Part shown: one piece after another, positions 1 to 5,851 of the stretch | How the letters are laid out: every line of letters begins with the position of its first letter | Position numbering within the stretch: position 1 is the stretch's first letter | Origin: Desulfurococcales archaeon | Lineage (GTDB): Archaea > Thermoproteota > Thermoprotei_A > Sulfolobales > Ignisphaeraceae | Assembly (NCBI GenBank): GCA_027066265.1 | Contig: JAMOOB010000174.1 | Span: 1-11,503, forward strand | Length of the DNA: 11,503 nt | Direction: 5' to 3' | Program-made: the position numbers and the translations under genes | The notes under the pieces: model-generated | The model's database searches: none | What the model was told of the DNA's origin: nothing | Seen by the model: the letters and a program-made list of their open reading frames with translations, nothing else

Positions 1-537
1 ATCGCTGCTCATTAACGCGTCGATAATCATCTTCATGTACAGGTCTACGGCTGCATGTGCAGGGGGTAGGAGTAGGTGATCGGATAGGCACAGCCTCTTA
101 TCATGTCTCAACGGTTCGTCGATCCGCGGAGCCGATAATGCTAACTCTAAGCATTCCCGTAGAATCTTCGAGCTCTGCACCAATGCGATCAACTGGGATG
201 GGCTAACCATACAGCGACTGGCAGTAGTTGCGATATCGAGTCCTAGACTTTGGGGAGATAACATCGTTACGACTTCTACGAGCTTTCTCTCAACGGGATC
301 GAGCTTAGAGATAAAGTTCGCGAGCCTACGCTGGACGTATACGATGTCTGAGTAGTCGAGCATTCTTTGCTTGAAGCCGCGGAAGCACCATAATGCGACT
401 GCTATGGCTATACCTGCACGAACCCTCGTCAGAAGCTCTATCTTTTCGACTAGGTTCTTTTCTATGAGTTTCGATAGACGATAGCAGTTCTGCAACCTTA
501 GGATGAAATCCACGAATTCTTCGTATGATGCGAACAC
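1..537 (-). CDS. Unrecognised protein, C-terminus cut off by the left edge
   Basis: An open minus-strand frame runs from a GTG at 537 to the window edge: 179 codons with no stop. The GTG is preceded by GAGGGG four bases upstream, and an in-frame TAA lies five codons before it (552-550), so the start is well defined. The predicted protein begins MFASYEEFVDFILRLQNCYR and looks mainly alpha-helical and soluble. It has a hydrophobic stretch near residues 41-51 and three scattered Cys (C18, C51, C108) within the first 110 residues, but no motif I can name. It lies 125 nt downstream of the Lrp-like gene on the same strand. A TATA-like CTATATC (about 576-570) could give it its own promoter. Function unknown; that it is a real gene is fairly sure from the ribosome site and the length of the open frame. 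Confidence 0.75.
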   Translation of the reverse strand, partial: MFASYEEFVDFILRLQNCYRLSKLIEKNLVEKIELLTRVRAGIAIAVALWCFRGFKQRMLDYSDIVYVQRRLANFISKLDPVERKLVEVVTMLSPQSLGLDIATTASRCMVSPSQLIALVQSSKILRECLELALSAPRIDEPLRHDKRLCLSDHLLLPPAHAAVDLYMKMIIDALMSSD

Positions 538-662
538 TATGCCCCTCGTTTATAGAGTACTAGACGTAGATATAGCTCTACCCGTCCCATGTACAAGAAT
601 CAACTGCGTTAATGTATAGCAACGGTAAAAACATATATGAGTGCGTTTGTACCTAGCGCTCC

Positions 663-896
663 TTACTTTTCGACTATTATCAACGTGGTCGTACTCTTTA
701 TATGTGGTAGCTTGCGTATCTTGTTCACGATAACGCTCCTCAGATCGTCGAACGATGGAGCTTCCACGATGGCTACCAGATCGTAGACACCGTAAACTAT
801 GTACGCTTCCTTGATCTCCGGGATCTCAGCGAGCATCTTTGCAACCTCGTCCTCCATACCAACATCGGTGTTTATCAGAACAACTGCTTTAGGCAT
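663..896 (-). CDS. Stand-alone Lrp/AsnC ligand-binding (RAM) domain protein
   Basis: This 77-residue protein is the effector-binding half of an Lrp/AsnC regulator with no DNA-binding helix-turn-helix. Family hallmarks are the N-terminal strand MPKAVVLINTDVG, the helix with EIPEIKEAY, the turn GVYDLVAIVEA (residues 36-46) and the closing strand STTTLIIVEK. Stand-alone RAM proteins are common in archaea. They form oligomers that bind amino acids or related metabolites and may modulate partner regulators; the ligand here cannot be read from sequence. The ATG at 896 is preceded by GAGGTG (909-904) with a 7-nt gap. A TTTTTA element (939-934) sits about 26 nt upstream of the predicted transcript start near 910. 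A C/D sRNA lies just upstream on the same strand. Confidence 0.9.
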   Translation of the reverse strand: MPKAVVLINTDVGMEDEVAKMLAEIPEIKEAYIVYGVYDLVAIVEAPSFDDLRSVIVNKIRKLPHIKSTTTLIIVEK

Positions 897-933
897 CCGA
901 GCGCACCTCGATTCGTAGATTCGTTTGTATACG

Positions 934-939
934 TAAAAA
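934..939 (-). promoter_or_regulatory. TATA-like box of the Lrp-like gene
   Basis: The minus strand reads CTTTTTACG here. The centre is about 26 nt upstream of position 910, where the GAGGTG ribosome site of the 663-896 gene begins. This fits the usual archaeal TATA-to-start distance with a very short leader. Read-through from the sRNA promoter is an alternative. Confidence 0.45.
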
Positions 940-953
940 GCGTTGATGAATTA

Positions 954-1001
954 TCAGCTAGGCAGGGTTCATCACTATTCAGTGACCAGAAACCTCATCA
1001 C
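954..1001 (-). ncRNA. Box C/D guide sRNA (orphan targets)
   Basis: On the minus strand the order is box C GTGATGA (1001-995), guide GGTTTCTGGTCA (994-983), box D' CTGA (982-979), 3-nt spacer ATA (978-976), box C' GTGATGA (975-969), guide ACCCTGCCTAG (968-958), box D CTGA (957-954). All four boxes match the archaeal consensus exactly, and the 12- and 11-nt guides and 48-nt size are typical. Such RNAs assemble with L7Ae, Nop5 and fibrillarin and direct 2'-O-methylation of the base pairing with the fifth guide nucleotide before D or D'. Predicted target sequences are UGAC(C)AGAAACC for D' and CUAG(G)CAGGGU for D, with the modified base in brackets. I could not place either on an rRNA or tRNA from memory. 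A TTTATAT box (1033-1027) is about 26 nt upstream of the predicted 5' end near 1004. Confidence 0.87.
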
Positions 1002-1026
1002 GCTAAGCATCGACTCGTTAGCGAGG

Positions 1027-1033
1027 ATATAAA
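1027..1033. promoter_or_regulatory. TATA box, possibly bidirectional
   Basis: The plus strand reads ATATAAA and the minus strand TTTATAT, a near-perfect archaeal TATA box. On the minus strand it predicts a start near 1004, three bases before box C of the sRNA. On the plus strand it predicts a start near 1056, about 11 nt before the ATG of the small Cys protein at 1067. Either or both transcripts may use it. The minus-strand reading agrees better with the consensus. Confidence 0.6.
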
Positions 1034-1066
1034 CTACGTCGAGATCTGGGAGCCTTAGGAGAGATC

Positions 1067-1213
1067 ATGTCGGAGCATATCGACGACTATGCATTGACAC
1101 ATCCCGTTCGCGTTTGTAGAGAGCGATGCTTAGAGGAAGGATACGTAGGAGAAGCACTTCAGAGCTGCATAGAGCAATGCGTAGAAGAGATTAGGAGGAT
1201 GCGTAAGCATTGA
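1067..1213 (+). CDS. 48-residue twin-CX3C microprotein
   Basis: An ATG at 1067 follows GGAGAG (1058-1063) by three bases and opens a 48-codon frame ending in TGA at 1211-1213. The TGA overlaps the TTG start of the next gene as TTGA. The protein is charged and predicted helical. Four Cys form C17-x3-C21 and C34-x3-C38 with twelve residues between, in segments VCRERC and SCIEQC; there are no other Cys. This is the geometry of two antiparallel helices joined by disulfides, or of a small metal or Fe-S site. It resembles the twin-CX3C pattern of mitochondrial small Tim proteins only by spacing; I do not claim homology. Translational coupling suggests a role with the downstream dihydropteroate-synthase-like protein. 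No named family recognised. Confidence 0.72.
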   Translation: MSEHIDDYALTHPVRVCRERCLEEGYVGEALQSCIEQCVEEIRRMRKH

Positions 1214-2760
1214 GAATCTTGCTGATAACGAGTAGGCTTGCTAGAAGAACCGTTGAGGAAGGCGTTAGGGAAGCACAGCGCGATGGCTGTAGAGAGCACG
1301 AGGTAGAGATCCTTACGCTGCCCGTTGACGTGATCTCTCTGCTCGACACTGTTACGATATGCAATGTAATCGAGCGGGTACTCGGATCCGACACTCTTAG
1401 GAACTACGATCTGATCATAGTTCCAGGGCTCGTTAGAGGAAGCGCTCGCGAACTCGAGAAGCGATTCGGCGTTAAGGCAGTTAAGGGGTTCATCCACGCT
1501 TCGATGACGAAGAATCTGCTATGCATGTCAAGCACGGAGCTACTAAACCTTTCTCCAGATCTTGCAGCCGACTACATCGTTTCACAGCAAGCGAAGGCTA
1601 GGCTCGCGAATCTAGAACTTGATACGGTATCGGTCTGCACGCTTTCTAGTTGCATATGTCTAAGAAACGTATGTATCACGTCTAAACCTCCTCCGATCCG
1701 TGTCGTAGGACTACTCCTACCTGAACTTATTCGAAGGGGCATCGATTTCGTTGAGCATCTTGAATGCGCAGACGTAGTTGGGTTAGCAGTCGACGATACT
1801 ATCGATGTAGACGATGCGAAGAAAATCCTTAAACGCCTAGAGATCGAGCTTGGTAAACCCCTCGCCATAGATTGCTACGAAGTTTCGAAACTACGTTTGC
1901 TCGCTCGAGAAGTCGATCTTATCGTTAACATACCTCTTCAACTAGTCGAAGAGATTCGCGAAGATCTCAAGCACTGCGCGGTAAGTATACCAGTGCTTAC
2001 CGGTGCGTCGACCGAGGATAAGCTTAGGAATGCACTTACGATCCTGAACCGAGCGAAGGAGCATGGATTCGAGAGAGTAGTATTGGATCTCGTACTGAAT
2101 CCTCCGTTGAAGGGATTCGTATACTCGCTCGAAACCTATAGAAGAGCTTCACAGATCCTTCCATGCCCGCTTCAAGCAACGGTGAACAACGTTGTAGAGT
2201 ATCTGGATGCTGATAGCATCGGGATCGCAGCGCTTACTACGTGTATCGCACTTGAATGCGGTATTTCGCTGGTCGTAGTCTACGAAGGTGTGGGAAGGAG
2301 CTTCAATCTAATCAACGAAGTTAGCAAAGCGCGAGATCTAGCAATGCTAGCACTACACCGCAACACGATGCCACGGGATCTCGGCATAGATCTATTCTTA
2401 GCAAAGGAAGCGCACCCACTGGACATAGAGCTTACGTCTCAGAACATCAATCGAGTGATAGAGGTTGAGAAACGCTCTACAACGCCCAGACCCGATCCCA
2501 TGGGCGTGTTCAAGGTACGCGCCGATAAGTATAGACGCGTGATAGAGGTGCTCTACATGGGAAGGAAAGGCGTAGTACTCTTGCGTGGTAGGGATCCTCT
2601 CGCACTAGCATACGAAGCCATAGATCGGGGATACGTATCCACGCTTCATCACGCTGCATACCTTGGACATGAACTAGCCCGTGCACACGTAGCGATCGAA
2701 CTTGGACGGAGCTATGTACAAGATTTTCAGCTAGTTAAACGAATTAAGTGCAGGGACTAG
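1210..2760 (+). CDS. Dihydropteroate synthase-related protein (DUF6513 + pterin-binding-like barrel + DUF4346)
   Basis: The 516-residue protein fits the archaeal dihydropteroate-synthase-related family. An N-terminal DUF6513-like region (about 1-135, beginning MRILLITSRLARRTVEEGVR) is followed by a degenerate pterin-binding TIM barrel (about 160-385, with LVLNPPLKG and an ADSIGIAALTTCIALECG segment). The C-terminal DUF4346-like domain (about 400-516) carries HHAAYLGHELARA (480-492) and YVQD. Family members are too diverged to be assumed true dihydropteroate synthases; a role in binding or making a modified archaeal folate or methanopterin-like cofactor is inference. A Cys cluster C143-x4-C148-x-C150-x4-C155 lies before the barrel. 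The TTG start at 1210 overlaps the upstream stop and has AGGAGG at 1193-1198, a rather long 11-nt gap. The next gene starts 1 nt after the stop. Confidence 0.85.
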   Translation: MRILLITSRLARRTVEEGVREAQRDGCREHEVEILTLPVDVISLLDTVTICNVIERVLGSDTLRNYDLIIVPGLVRGSARELEKRFGVKAVKGFIHASMTKNLLCMSSTELLNLSPDLAADYIVSQQAKARLANLELDTVSVCTLSSCICLRNVCITSKPPPIRVVGLLLPELIRRGIDFVEHLECADVVGLAVDDTIDVDDAKKILKRLEIELGKPLAIDCYEVSKLRLLAREVDLIVNIPLQLVEEIREDLKHCAVSIPVLTGASTEDKLRNALTILNRAKEHGFERVVLDLVLNPPLKGFVYSLETYRRASQILPCPLQATVNNVVEYLDADSIGIAALTTCIALECGISLVVVYEGVGRSFNLINEVSKARDLAMLALHRNTMPRDLGIDLFLAKEAHPLDIELTSQNINRVIEVEKRSTTPRPDPMGVFKVRADKYRRVIEVLYMGRKGVVLLRGRDPLALAYEAIDRGYVSTLHHAAYLGHELARAHVAIELGRSYVQDFQLVKRIKCRD

Positions 2761-2761
2761 C

Positions 2762-3565
2762 ATGCCGCTGCTGATAGAACGCATTGAAGTTCTTCCACGT
2801 TTCCTAGGATTCACATGCTATGTAGCGGGTCGAGAACCTCCCGAAGTAGTGGTTATGGGAGGTATCGCACCCGAATCGCACGTCTCGATAGCCGTACTCA
2901 ATCTCTTAGCGAAGAGGTTGAAGGATTCTTCACCTAAGCGTAGGATAAGGATAGTTCCTCTACTCAACGAGTTCGTCTATAGGCTCGGTGCTTCCATCGA
3001 TCTTCGTTACCGCTATACCTTCGAAGCTGTGTACGATGCAATGAAGGAGAGGATCGCTGCAATTCTTCGAGAAGCCGAGGTCGTATTAATCGTCGATAGC
3101 CTTCCCAACGCCGTAGAGCACACCATCGTCGAGCTGGATAGGACCCGCATTCATCCTCCAACAGAAATCGTAGTGAATTCAAAACCTTCGCTTCCCCCAC
3201 TGATTCCAGAACTAGAAGGCAAAGATTTCGCTATGCTTGTACTCAACGAAGCAAGCAGCGCAAACGACCTTGAGCACTACGTCGATGCTCTACTCGATGT
3301 CTTAGCAGGTCTCGGAGTAGTGAAGAGAAAGAGCTCTAAACGTTCCTACCATACGTATCAAAGGATTGAGTACGTACGTACACCCGTGGAAGGCGTGTTC
3401 ATACCTTCTAAACGTAGTGGTGAACAAGTTGTGGAAAACGAAGTTCTTGGAATGGTCGACGATGTCGAAGTGAGAGCTCCATGCAACGGAATCCTTCTCT
3501 TCCACCACAGTGTAAGGTACGTCGTACCGGGAACAGTACTCGCTTCATTGGCTTGCTCTGAGTAG
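2762..3565 (+). CDS. Degenerate M14 (AstE/aspartoacylase-like) protein lacking the zinc motif
   Basis: The 267-residue protein has the layout of the succinylglutamate desuccinylase/aspartoacylase group of M14 carboxypeptidase-like enzymes. An N-terminal alpha/beta part contains EVVVMGGIAPES (28-39) and RIVPLLNEF (63-71). The C-terminal beta-barrel (about 205-267) contains TPVEGVF, VEVRAPCNGILL and VVPGTVLASL. In active enzymes the first motif is GxHGxE, whose His and Glu bind zinc; here it is GIAPES, so both ligands are lost (A36, S39). The usual D-L-H motif carrying the third ligand reads DSL (112-114). It is therefore probably not a zinc hydrolase and may be a binding or scaffold protein. 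The ATG follows the upstream stop by 1 nt, with GGGA at 2753-2756, so the two are very likely co-translated. Family assignment is moderate. Confidence 0.75.
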   Translation: MPLLIERIEVLPRFLGFTCYVAGREPPEVVVMGGIAPESHVSIAVLNLLAKRLKDSSPKRRIRIVPLLNEFVYRLGASIDLRYRYTFEAVYDAMKERIAAILREAEVVLIVDSLPNAVEHTIVELDRTRIHPPTEIVVNSKPSLPPLIPELEGKDFAMLVLNEASSANDLEHYVDALLDVLAGLGVVKRKSSKRSYHTYQRIEYVRTPVEGVFIPSKRSGEQVVENEVLGMVDDVEVRAPCNGILLFHHSVRYVVPGTVLASLACSE

Positions 3566-3573
3566 GTAGCGTT

Positions 3574-3588
3574 GCGAAAGATTTTTAT
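3574..3588 (+). promoter_or_regulatory. Promoter of the pyr operon
   Basis: CGAAAGATTTTTAT contains a purine-rich BRE-like part (3574-3580) and a TTTTTAT TATA box (3582-3588). Its centre predicts transcription from about 3611, some 8 nt before the GTG of pyrB. It lies just after the stop of the preceding gene, in the only non-coding gap (53 nt) between the two clusters. Confidence 0.65.
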
Positions 3589-3618
3589 CTATAGCCTTAG
3601 TGATGTAGGAAGGGCTTC

Positions 3619-4551
3619 GTGCACAATCCCTTCCTTGGAAAGGACGTTATATCGATACTGGACTTCGATCGCAAAGCCTTGGAGATACTGTTCGAGTACA
3701 CTGATAGAGCTAGGCGTTACCTCAATACAAAGCTGAGGGTTCTGGAGGGAAAGGTTGTAGCGTTAGCGTTCTTCGAACCGTCTACGAGGACTAGGCTAAG
3801 CTTCGAAGTTGCTGCGAAGCGGTTGGGAGCCGATGTGATAGGGTTCACGGGTGAGGAAGCGATAAGCGTTGCTAAGGGAGAGAACCTTGCCGATACCATA
3901 CGTATGCTCAACAGCTATGCCAACCTCATAGTGCTCCGACACAGGTTCGAAGGAGCAGCGAAATTCGCTGCCGAGATCGCGGATGTCCCCGTCGTGAATG
4001 CTGGCGATGGAAAACAGCATCATCCTACGCAAGCAATGATAGATCTATACACTGTCAGAACGCTCTTCGAAACGATCGATGGGTTGACCTACGCCGTGGT
4101 AGGGGATCTAAGGTATGGGAGAGCAGCTACCTCGTTCATATACGGACTTACGCTGTTCAAACCACGCAAGATATACTTAATCTCGCCACCCTTACTGCGA
4201 GCTCGACCAGAGGTACTCGAAACCTTGCGAATGAAAGGTATACCGTTCGAAGAGCGGAGCGGTATCGAGGATGTCATAAGCGAGATAGACGTCTTGTACG
4301 TGACGAGAATTCAGAAGGAAAGGTTTCCGGATCCCATGGAGTACGAGAAGGTTAAGGGTTCGTACCGCATAACCGTAGATCTTCTTCGCAATGCCAAGCC
4401 AGAGCTCAAGATCCTTCATCCACTTCCTCGCGTAGACGAGATAGATTTCCGCGTCGATGAAACCAAGCACGCCGCGTACTTTATCCAAGCTTCCTACGGA
4501 GTACCGGTACGAATGGCTCTACTAACTCTCATCCTAGGTGGAGAGCTATGA
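3619..4551 (+). CDS. pyrB: Aspartate carbamoyltransferase catalytic subunit
   Basis: This enzyme condenses carbamoyl phosphate with aspartate to carbamoyl-aspartate, the first committed step of pyrimidine synthesis. The 310 residues are the family's normal length. Carbamoyl-phosphate motif STRTR is at 55-59, the SVAKGE loop with the Ser and Lys contributed across the trimer interface at 83-88, and HPTQ at 135-138. The aspartate-binding TRIQ is at 229-232 and HPLPR at 267-271, so all catalytic motifs are intact. Start is GTG 3619, with GGAAGGG (3608-3614) four bases before it. It is the first gene of the operon, and its TGA overlaps the pyrI ATG as ATGA, which suits assembly of catalytic trimers with PyrI regulatory dimers. 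Confidence 0.98.
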   Translation: MHNPFLGKDVISILDFDRKALEILFEYTDRARRYLNTKLRVLEGKVVALAFFEPSTRTRLSFEVAAKRLGADVIGFTGEEAISVAKGENLADTIRMLNSYANLIVLRHRFEGAAKFAAEIADVPVVNAGDGKQHHPTQAMIDLYTVRTLFETIDGLTYAVVGDLRYGRAATSFIYGLTLFKPRKIYLISPPLLRARPEVLETLRMKGIPFEERSGIEDVISEIDVLYVTRIQKERFPDPMEYEKVKGSYRITVDLLRNAKPELKILHPLPRVDEIDFRVDETKHAAYFIQASYGVPVRMALLTLILGGEL

Positions 4552-5042
4552 GTTCCGAACATGCTGAACACACGTTGAAGGTTACAAAGATTCGTAGCGG
4601 CACAGTAATCGATCACATACCGGCTGGACGAGCACTTGAAGTACTCAACGTACTCGGGCTAACGGGTCGAGAAGGGCTTAGAATCGCCGTGATTATGAAC
4701 GTCGAGAGTAGGAAGCTTGGCAGGAAGGACATCGTAAAGATCGAGGGTAAGAAGCTGAAGCCCGAGGAAGTTAACATGATAGCTCTAGTAGCTCCTACCG
4801 CCACCATCAACATAATAGACGATTTCAACGTCGTTCAGAAGTTCCGCGCTGAAGTACCGGACATCGTTGAAGGAGTCGTTCGCTGCCCCAACCCAACGTG
4901 CATAACTAACAAGAGTCGTGAACCCATCAAGACTAGGTTCGTAGTCATTAAGAGGAGCCCGCTCGTACTTCAGTGCTGCTACTGTGGCACGTTGATACAG
5001 GGAGATGAAGTTGCGAAACTCGTTATCAAGCACCACTCTTAG
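4548..5042 (+). CDS. pyrI: Aspartate carbamoyltransferase regulatory subunit
   Basis: The 164-residue protein is the allosteric partner of PyrB. Residues about 8-105 form the nucleotide-binding domain, with KIRSGTVIDHIPAGRALEVL (14-33) carrying the Asp-His and Lys positions that contact effector nucleotides in the family. The C-terminal zinc domain has C113-x4-C118 and C143-x2-C146, the four Cys that hold zinc and form the interface with PyrB; C144 is an additional Cys. In known homologues CTP inhibits, and other nucleotides modulate, the holoenzyme; that it does so here is inference. GGTGGAG (4537-4543) precedes the ATG by four bases, and translation is coupled to pyrB by the ATGA overlap. 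Confidence 0.98.
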   Translation: MSSEHAEHTLKVTKIRSGTVIDHIPAGRALEVLNVLGLTGREGLRIAVIMNVESRKLGRKDIVKIEGKKLKPEEVNMIALVAPTATINIIDDFNVVQKFRAEVPDIVEGVVRCPNPTCITNKSREPIKTRFVVIKRSPLVLQCCYCGTLIQGDEVAKLVIKHHS

Positions 5043-5805
5043 ACATGCTCGCTACGTTCACAGAGAGATGCTTGCGAACGGGATCTACTTAGCGAAGCTA
5101 CGTTTAGTCGAACCATTCGAATCGTATCCATCACCAGCGCAGTTCGTCATGGTATGGGTGCCGGGAGTCAAGGAGATGCCGATGTCTATATCGCACTACA
5201 GCTGCGATGGTGAGCTAACCATCGTTTTCAGAGTTCGTGGAGTAGGCACGCAGAAGTTGGCGAGTATAGGTATTGGAAGTGTTCTCGGTATTCGTGGACC
5301 TCTAGGTAAAGGCATTGCGATACGTCCCGAATGGAAGCGCGTTGCAATCCTAGCGGGTGGCATAGGTATAGCTCCTACGCCATTGCTCGTATCTGCGCTA
5401 ACTGTACATGGATGCGAAACGCATCTGTTTTGGGGTGCCAAGACACGTAGCGAACTCTTCGATCTGGATAAGATCTTCGTAGACAAACCTGATCGCATAG
5501 AGATCTCTACGGATGACGGTAGCTACGGTTTTCGAGGTACAGTGCTCGAGCTCTTCAAGAGCGTAGCCAACGTACATAGCTACGACGCAGTAATAGCTAT
5601 CGGTCCGAACCCTATGCTTAGAGCCGTATGCGAAGACATGGAGCTGAAACGCATCGACCCCATGGTAGTGATGGAAACGATCGTGAAGTGTGGTCGAGGA
5701 ATATGCGGTTCGTGCTACATTAGAGGAAGCACAAAGCTTCTATGCATCGATGGCCCAGCATTCAGATGCTCCGAGGTGATGCACCATCTCCGCAGCCTGG
5801 ACTAG
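5005..5805 (+). CDS. pyrK: Dihydroorotate dehydrogenase electron-transfer subunit (flavin, 2Fe-2S)
   Basis: This ferredoxin-reductase-like subunit passes electrons from the PyrD flavin through FAD and a 2Fe-2S cluster to NAD+ or another acceptor. An N-terminal FAD barrel (about 13-105) has MPMSIS (58-63) where many relatives have RPxS, and GVGTQKL. A nucleotide-binding domain follows, with LAGGIGIAP (116-124). The C-terminal cluster motif is C229-x4-C234-x2-C237-x9-C247, followed by IDGPAF. The start is uncertain. ATG 5005 overlaps pyrI by 38 nt but has GGGAG directly against it, whereas TTG 5011 has the same GGGAG at a better six-base distance. The difference is only two residues. Partner of the pyrD gene two places downstream. 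Confidence 0.94.
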   Translation: MKLRNSLSSTTLRHARYVHREMLANGIYLAKLRLVEPFESYPSPAQFVMVWVPGVKEMPMSISHYSCDGELTIVFRVRGVGTQKLASIGIGSVLGIRGPLGKGIAIRPEWKRVAILAGGIGIAPTPLLVSALTVHGCETHLFWGAKTRSELFDLDKIFVDKPDRIEISTDDGSYGFRGTVLELFKSVANVHSYDAVIAIGPNPMLRAVCEDMELKRIDPMVVMETIVKCGRGICGSCYIRGSTKLLCIDGPAFRCSEVMHHLRSLD

Positions 5806-5851
5806 CCTATGGCTGAGATACTTCCATCGTGGAGACGTCCTCGACGTAACG

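Noticed and set aside
538..662. A third sRNA or a terminator between the two leftmost genes
   Set aside because: I found no box pair or stable hairpin. The only feature is a T5 run on the minus strand (631-627), too weak to call a terminator; a TATA-like CTATATC near 576-570 is mentioned with the first gene.
943..960. Plus-strand TTGATGA as a box C
   Set aside because: No CTGA or second box pair follows on the plus strand; the complete box set is on the minus strand.
1159..1868. Several minus-strand open frames opposite the DHPS-like gene
   Set aside because: Low-complexity Ser/Arg/Thr-rich translations with no ribosome site; the plus-strand product has family hallmarks across the same bases.
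5045..5047. ATG just after the pyrI stop as the pyrK start
   Set aside because: It is out of frame with pyrK; the in-frame choices are ATG 5005, TTG 5011 and the too-internal ATG 5068.
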